Assembly (NCBI RefSeq): GCF_022539505.1
Contig: NC_061508.1
Coordinates: 68,023,754-68,087,753 of the forward strand
Length of the DNA stretch: 64,000 bases
DNA from: Lolium rigidum
Lineage: Eukaryota; Streptophyta; Magnoliopsida; Poales; Poaceae
Direction of reading: 5' to 3'
Positions 57,704 through 64,000 of the stretch are shown here, in pieces (within the stretch, counting starts at the first letter, position 1; every line of letters begins with the position of its first letter). The notes beneath the pieces are model-generated. The model was not told the DNA's origin. It saw nothing but the letters and a program-made list of their open reading frames with translations, and ran no database searches. The position numbers and the translations under genes were made by a program.

Positions 57704-58978
57704 TGATTGCGCGTAATTAACACGTCCGTTGGGAACCCCAAGAGGAAGGTATGATGCGCACAGCAGCAAGTTTTCCCTCAGTAAGAAACCAAGGTTATCG
57801 AACCAGTAGGAGCCAAGAAGCACGTTGAAGGTTGATGGCGGAGGAGTGTAGTGCGGCGCAACACCAGGGATTCCGGCGCCAACGTGGAACCCGCACAACA
57901 CAATCACAGAACTTTGCCCCAACGTAACAAGCGAGGTTGTCAATCTCACCGGCTTGCTCGTAAACAAAGGATTAGATGTATAGTGTGGAAGATGATGGTT
58001 GTTTGCGAAGAACAATGAAAGAACAATTGCAGCAGCTTGTATTTCAGATGTAAAGAATAGGACCGGGGTCCACAGTTCACTAGCGGTGTCTCTCCCATAA
58101 GATAGCAGATGTTGGGTGAACAAATTACAGCTTGGGCAATTGACAAATAAAGAAGGCATAACAATGCACATACATATATCATGATGAGTACTATGAGATT
58201 TAATCAGGGCATTACGACAAAGTACATAGACCGCTATCCAAGCATGCATCTATGCCTAAAAAGTCCACCTTCGTGTTATCATCCGAACCCCTCCAGCATT
58301 AAGTTGTAAACAACATACAATTGCATTAAGTATGGTGCGTAATGTAATCAACACAAATATCCTTAGACAAAGCATCGATGTTTTATCCCTAATGGCAACA
58401 AAGACATCCACAACCTTAGAACTTTCTGTCACTCGTCCCAGATTTAATGGAGGCATGAACCCACTATCGAGCATAAATACTCCCTCTTGGAGTCACAAGT
58501 ATCAACTTGGCCAGAGCCTCTACTAGCAACGGAGAGCATGCAAGAACATAAATAACATATATGATAGATTGATAATCAACTTGACATAGTATTCAATATC
58601 CATCGGATCCCAACAAACACAACATGAAAGATTACAAATAGATGATCTTGATCATGATAGGCAGCTCACAAGATCTAACATGATAGCACAATGGGGAGAA
58701 GACGACCATCTAGCTACTGCTATGGACCCATAGTCCAGGGGTGAACTACTCACACATCGATCCGGAGGCGATCATGTCGATGAAGAGACCTCCGGGAGAT
58801 GATTCCCCTCTCCGGCAGGGTGCCGGAGGCGATCTCCTGAATCCCCCGAGATGGGATTGGTGGCGGCGGCGTCTCTGGAAGGTTTTCCGTATCGTGGCTC
58901 TCGGTACTGGGGGTTTCGCGACAGAGGCTTTAAGTAGGCGGAAGGGCGGAGTCGGGAGAGTCACGGGGGCCCCACACG
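57704..58978 (-). mobile_element. Athila-like LTR nested in element H pol
   Basis: A reversed LTR of the same family as C and D starts TGATTGCGCGTAATTAACAC and runs to 58978, where a CACTA element cuts it. It is inserted between the GAACC (E-P) codons of pol and further right sequence. About 300 bp of LTR remain to the right of the CACTA element, outside the window. Whether it is a solo LTR or a full element cannot be told. Confidence 0.8.
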
Positions 58979-59600
58979 CACTAGTAGGAAAAGCCTCATC
59001 AGTGGCGCACGAAAATTTGATTCTGTGGCGCACGGGTGGTGCGCCACAGAAACGTCGCCACAAAAATAAGCTTTCTGTGGCGCACCTGATCGTGCGCCAC
59101 AAAAATAAGGTTTCGTGGCGCACTTGTTCTTAGGTGCGCCACGTAAAAGGGTGCGCCACGCAATTGCTTCTTAGTGCGCCACAGAATTTGCTTGTATTAT
59201 ACACGATTTTGTGCTGCCTCGGTATACATATACAGTTTATACACAGCAATACGTATACACAATACAGTATACACAGGTTATATACAGCAACATTCAGATA
59301 TAATATAAATATCATGTACATTGCACAGTATATAACATAGACATCATCATCACATTACTTAGAGCCCGATCGAGATACATATATAGTGGCAAGTGTCAAA
59401 TGTTTTGCATACAACTCTTAATTCATACAAAATTCACAATTTCGAGATACAAAGTAGTCTTCATCCGGTTCCTCCTTTGCTCCGTCATCTCTACCCACCA
59501 GGCTCGCTTGCATCGGGGTCCTTCCATCCAGTTCCTACTATGATGAAAATGGAAGAAAGTGAGACCAACAAGTATCCGATGCACAAGAGAAATGGAATAA

Positions 59601-60240
59601 ATGCCTCATACATTGTTGGTCAACACAAATATTAACATTCAGGGACGGTGTAAGTGAGACCAAGTCCGATGCACAAGAGATTGATATTTGTGCTATCTTA
59701 CCGAGCTCACTTACGCCGCCCCCGAGTGTACGGTGACCAAACATTTTAATCATCGGCATTTTGAAAATGTCAAAGCAAATGGAATGACAAAATGGAATAA
59801 GTGCCTCATACATTGTTGGTCAACACAAATATTAACATTTAGGGATGGCGTCGGTGAGACCAAGTCCGATGCACAAGAGATTGATATTTGTGCTATCTTA
59901 CCAGGCTCACTTACGCCACCCCCAAGTGTACGGTGACCAAACATTTTAATCATCGGCATTTTGAAAATCTCAAAGCAAATGGAATGACAAAATGGAATAA
60001 GTGCCTCATACATTGTTGGTCAACACAAATATTAACATTTAGGGATGGGGTAAGCGAGGCCAGGTAGGATGCACAAGAGATTGATATTTGTGCTATCTTA
60101 CCAGTGCTCACTTACGCCACCCCCAAGTGTACGGTGACCAAACATTTTAATCATCGGCATTTTGAAAATCTCAAAGCAAATGGAATGACAAAATAGAATA
60201 TGTGCCTCATACATTGTTGGTCAACACAAATACTTTGCAG
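59601..60240. repeat. About 200-bp tandem repeats, first array
   Basis: Units marked by TGCCTCATACATTGTTGGTC begin at 59601, 59801, 60001 and 60202. Each unit contains a short inverted repeat around GTAAGTGAG and CTCACTTACG. Confidence 0.85.
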
Positions 60241-60800
60241 TAAGGGCCCCCTTTCCCGGTCGGCGTTCCGTCAACGGGTGCTTGACGACACAACAACGCC
60301 GATCCGCATCTCCGGCGCGAACCACGCTAGCTCCTCGCTGTCCAGCTGAACGAGTCCTTGATGCAAAGACCGTGCCGGCCTGCCCAAGCATTATGCCGGG
60401 CCGTGTTGCCGCGCTTCAAGCCGTGTGTCCCGCGCCTCGCACTAGCTCGCTTCTTGCCCGGTGAACCAATAGGCTGATCGTTGGAATAAGGAAACCGATG
60501 ACAGCCGGTCGCAAGATTAAATTGCGATCGGCCGTCATCGGCTTCCTTATTCCAACGATTAGTCTATTCGTTCACCGGGCAAGAAGGCGAAGAGTGCAGG
60601 GCGCATGATCGACACGGCCCGAAGCGCGACAACAGGGGTCGGCATGATGCTAGGGAGGCCGGCACCGTCTTGGCATTAAGGACTCGTTCACGTACTCGGA
60701 CGGCGAGAGAAGAAAAGTGGTGCTGCGCCGGAGAGGCATGTCGGCGTTGTTGTCTCATCAAGGACTCGTTCACGGAACGGCGGCCAGGGAAAGGGGGCTC
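60235..60800. repeat. Long imperfect inverted repeat
   Basis: Arms of about 280 bp pair around a centre near 60515. The inner part (TTGCCCGGTGAACCAATAGG with TCGTTGGAATAAGGAA and their complements) is almost perfect for about 67 bp; the outer part has more mismatches and indels and ends at GGGCCCCCTTTCCC and its partner GGGAAAGGGGGC. Confidence 0.8.
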
Positions 60801-61280
60801 GTCTACAAAGTATATTGCGGCGTATAGGTGACCAAACATTCTAATCATCGGCACTAAAATGGAAGAAAGGCCAATGCAATTAAGAAGTAGCTAGTATGAA
60901 CTAAATGGAATGCCTCATACTTTGTTGGTCGAAACAAATATGAACATCCCGGGATGGCGTTAGTGAGGCCGGTAGGATGCACAAGAGATTGATATTTGTG
61001 CCATCACACCAGGCTCACTAGCGACACCCCGGAGTGTACAACTTGACCGAACATTCTAATCATCGGCACTAAAATGGAAGAAAGAGCCAAGTGGTATCAA
61101 CTAAATGGAATGCCTCATACTTTGTTGGTCGAAACAAATATTAACATCCAGAGATGGAGTAAGTGAGGCCAGGTAGGATGCACAAGATATTGATATTTGT
61201 GCCATCACACCAAGCCTCACTTGCTCCACCCCCGAGTGTACGAGTGATCGACCAACCATCTAATCATCGACAAGTAAATC
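60800..61280. repeat. About 200-bp repeats, second array
   Basis: Two diverged units of the same repeat (TGCCTCATACTTTGTTGGTC) begin near 60910 and 61110, on the far side of the inverted repeat. Confidence 0.7.
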
Positions 61281-61283
61281 ACT

Positions 61284-62960
61284 TGGGGTAATGTTAAAAT
61301 GTTTGTCTCCATATTTGGGAGACATTTTTAATATTGGAGTCTAGCTAATGGAAATCAAGAACTAGTCTTGATCTCCAAATGGTGATTAGAGGGAATTTAT
61401 TCATCTTAAGCAACATTAGGGACAAATGGGATCATGCAAGGGACTTGGGTCATTTGGATCATAAGGCATCAATTAAGGAGGCAACCAGGGACAAAGGGAA
61501 ACATTTGATGATCCATTATCATAGGCAACAAAGCAAAGAACTTTTTCCCCTCTAATCTAGCTAGAGTCCTTAAAAGAAATCCATCATAAGCATGGTCAAA
61601 TACACATATATAGCATTTGGAGAGCAAACAAGCAAGTAGCCATATCACTCAATCCAATAATATAGTAATTTGGATCATAAGGCATCAATTAAGGAGGCAA
61701 CCAGGGACAAATTAAGGGAAACATTTGATGATCCAAGTAAGTGCATGACACTTTGAGCTACCCAAGAATAAAGGCCAACAAGTGGATAAACATCTCGCTC
61801 AACCATTTCTTGCACTAGAGGAAAAGTAACCAACATTGAAACTTGAATAGTCAAGTGACACTACAAGCAGCTCACACACACATGCAAACACATGTGTTGA
61901 CAAGAAGTAATGGATATCAAGAACTAGTCTTGATCTCCAAATGGTGATTAGAGGGAATTTATTCATCTTAATTAAGCAACATTAGGGACAAATGGGATCA
62001 TGCAAGGGACTTGGATCATTTGGATCATAAGGCATCAATTAAGGAGGCAACCAGGGACAAAGGGAAACATTTGATGATCCATTATCATAGGGAACATAAG
62101 TCAAGATGCACAAACACACATAGCATGCATGGAGCAGATGCTCCAAAGGGATTATTCATCACTTGGTATATAGACCAAGTGATGCCGGCAAAAGAGAGGC
62201 CAATCAAGAACCAAGAAATCCAGTAAGTGATAGATATGCCTAAACAAGCAACAACACATAGCATATCCCAGCCTAACCGGATGAGACAAGTCTTGGTAGC
62301 CAACCGAATCACCTAGCACCACCTAGCCTTTTAAAACCATCGTAAACGTTCTTTTTCTTCAAAGGATACCACAATGGCATTCATTTACATGATCCCCTAC
62401 TGTGGATATCTCTATTTTCATCAAAGCCAACAAGAAATAGATCATAAGGAATCAATTAAGGAGGAAACCAGGGACAAAGGCATCAATTGGGGTAATGTTA
62501 AAATGTTTGTCTCCATATTTGGGAGAAATTTTTAATATTGGAGTCTAGCTAATGGAAATCAAGAACTAGTCTTGATCTCCAAATGGTGATTAGAGGGAAT
62601 TTATTCATCTTAAGCAACATTAGGGATAAATGGGATCATGCAAGACTTGGGTCATTTGGATCATAAGGCATCAATTAAGGAGGCAACCGGGGACAAAGGG
62701 AAACATTTGATGATCCATTATCATAGGCAACAAAGCAAGCAACTTTTCCCCTCTAATCTAGCTAGAGTCCTTAAAAGAAATCCATCATAAGCATGGTCAA
62801 ATACACATATATAGCATGGGGCGGATGCTCCAAAGGGATTATATATTCATCACTTGGTAATTTGGAGAGCAAACAAGCAGTAGCCATAACACTCAATCCA
62901 ATAATATAGTAATTTGGATCATAGGGCATCAATTAAGGAGGCAACCAGGATACCACAAGT
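61284..62960. repeat. Interspersed direct repeats in CACTA interior
   Basis: A block starting TTGGGGTAATGTTAAAATG and running about 350 bp occurs at about 61284 and 62487, with a partial copy at 61910-62110. A shorter piece, ATAAGGCATCAATTAAGGAG, recurs near 61456, 61677, 62028, 62660 and, altered, near 62440 and 62920. No ORF is supported. Confidence 0.75.
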
Positions 62961-62999
62961 AGCATAGTAGCATACCATAAGCTCACAAGAATCCATCAT

Positions 63000-63884
63000 T
63001 TTCTTCACAAGGATACCACAAGTAGCATACCATAGTAGCATTTCATGCATTTAAATGAACCAAGTAGCATCAAAACCAACCAAATGTCCAACTAGCAAGC
63101 AATACCAAGTGAGCAAGTCTCGCATTACCTTGTACAGGTTCGGACAAGGATTTATAGAACAAGTACAGAGAGGCAGAGGCAGTAGGCATAGACAATTTCT
63201 ATAAGCATATAGAACACTCCAATTTCTATAAGCATAGACAATTTCATTGTCACATCTTTCTATAAGCATCACTAGCAAGCAGCAGCAATGCATATGAACA
63301 CCATATACAGGTACGGTTCGAACAATTTCATTGTCACATTGTACAGGTTCGTAACAACATATAGAACACTCCAATAAGCATCACTAGCAAGCAGCAGCAA
63401 TGCATATGAACACCATATGAAGCAAAACGATTAGGGGCAATGCATCCGGAGCAACAGACAGCAATACATCCAGTAGCGAAGCATTTCGTCGAGCACGTTG
63501 TGCTCGCGCGGGGAGGAAGAGGGAGGGGAGGGGAGGAAGAGGGAGGGAGCTCACCGACGACAACAACAGCTTGTGGAGGAGCTCACCGACGACGACGGCA
63601 AGGGTGGAGGTCGCGGCGGCTCCTCCACCTTGACGCGACGGCGGCCCCTCCTCGCGGCGGCCCCTCCTCGCCGTAGCGGCAGCTTGTGCTGCAGGTGGCG
63701 GGGATGGGAGGAGCGTGGCGGCAGGCGGCCCTCGCGTAGGAAGGCGGCGGCGACGGCGACGGCGATGGCGCCGACCATGGCGGCGCGCGGTGAGGAGAGG
63801 GGAGAGGGGAGAGGCGCGCGGTACGGATCGGAGGTGAACGAGCGTGGGCGGGGAGGGCACGGGATGATATAGCTAAGTTCCCTT
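63000..63884. other. CACTA interior, GC-rich end
   Basis: A block ending AGCAGCAATGCATATGAAC occurs twice (63265-63310, 63379-63420). From 63490 to 63860 the sequence is GC-rich with GGA repeats and long frames on both strands, which look compositional and not like a gene. Confidence 0.5.
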
Positions 63885-64000
63885 AGTCTCCGTGGCGCAC
63901 CGTAACAAGTGCGCCACGTAATCAACTACTTCGTGGCGCACCAAAGCAAGTGCGCCACGGAAACAGTAATTTCGTGGCGCAGCCGCACCGGGTGCGCCAC
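63885..64000. repeat. Right subterminal repeats of CACTA
   Basis: GTGGCGCACC and GTGCGCCACG alternate every 20-30 bp to the window edge. Confidence 0.8.

Larger units (their letters stand above)
58979..64000. mobile_element. CACTA transposon, left end and interior
   Basis: It begins CACTAGTAGGAAAAGCC at 58979, flanked on the left by ACG. Subterminal repeats of GTGGCGCAC and GTGCGCCAC fill 59001-59180, and again 63890-64000 in a mirrored arrangement, so the right end lies just beyond the window. The interior of at least 5 kb has tandem and inverted repeats and no transposase, so it is non-autonomous. Confidence 0.85.

Noticed and set aside
54789..57716. Plus-strand frames opposite integrase and RT
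   Set aside because: They are antisense shadows of conserved Pol domains.
57705..58249. Upstream extension of the RT frame
   Set aside because: The open frame runs into the nested Athila-like LTR by chance; the LTR is recognisable base by base, so this is not part of the Pol protein.
59601..61280. CRISPR-like array
   Set aside because: The units are 200 bp with no spacers and lie in a plant CACTA element.
63384..63925. Long frames at the right end of the CACTA element
   Set aside because: Low-complexity Arg/Pro/Ala frames on both strands; no transposase motif.

Overview
This is a window of plant nuclear DNA, almost certainly from a grass of the subfamily Pooideae (the wheat, barley, oat and ryegrass group). 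The evidence is the transposon families: Athila-like LTR elements whose LTRs begin TGATACGTCTCCAACGTATC and use a tRNA-Asp type primer site, an Angela/BARE-like copia LTR, a Tat-lineage gypsy element with a spliced antisense gene, CACTA elements with CACTAGTAGG ends, and Stowaway and Mutator MITEs. The genes have compact GC-rich cereal exons. The genus cannot be fixed from the sequence alone. A run of 100 N at 45521-45620 is an assembly gap.

Layout. Positions 1-2330 are AT-rich and carry a near-perfect palindromic Mutator MITE (1584-2007). A duplicated segment lies at 2331-3487 and again at 5889-7020. Both copies carry the same retrotransposon insertion at the same GAGCA site. Between them sit a truncated peroxisomal-type small heat-shock gene and a nearly complete cytosolic sulfotransferase gene with one frameshift (minus strand). 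The downstream copy holds a complete Athila-like element (6549-12904). From 13.5 to 21.1 kb there is a LINE tail, a small CACTA element, and a decayed PIF/Harbinger element (transposase relic at 19.5 kb) that contains an Athila-like relic and a GC-rich 904-bp TIR element.

The gene island is 21.1-29.2 kb. It has an unrecognised multi-exon minus-strand gene (start 25379, all introns phase 1), a cysteine-rich secreted repeat protein (26615-27034, plus), and a bicupin gene (27552-29063, minus) that lost the linker between its two cupin domains and with it the reading frame.

From 30 to 45.5 kb the window is a nest of retrotransposons: a Tat-type LTR fragment is hit by a copia element (LTR 32510-34285), which is hit by a reversed Athila-like element (35832 onward), whose LTR is hit by a complete 6.1-kb Athila-like element (36786-42873) that encodes only a Gag-protease protein. 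After the gap come a hypothetical ORF, two exons of a TPR-like gene, a Stowaway MITE and a LINE (47341-48947). A Tat gypsy element (48948-57703) is inserted in the LINE. It carries RT, RNase H, archaeal-type RNase H and integrase on the minus strand and a spliced gene of the PF04195 family on the opposite strand. Its pol is cut by another Athila-like LTR (57704-58978), which is itself cut by a CACTA transposon running from 58979 past the window end, rich in tandem and inverted repeats.

There is no operon-like cooperation here. The host genes (sulfotransferase, heat-shock fragment, cysteine-rich protein, bicupin, unknown gene) are independent, and several are damaged. About 80 percent of the window is transposon DNA. 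The most interesting points are the antisense gene of the Tat element, the shared-insertion duplication, the cysteine-rich repeat protein, and the long hairpins in the MITE and the CACTA element.
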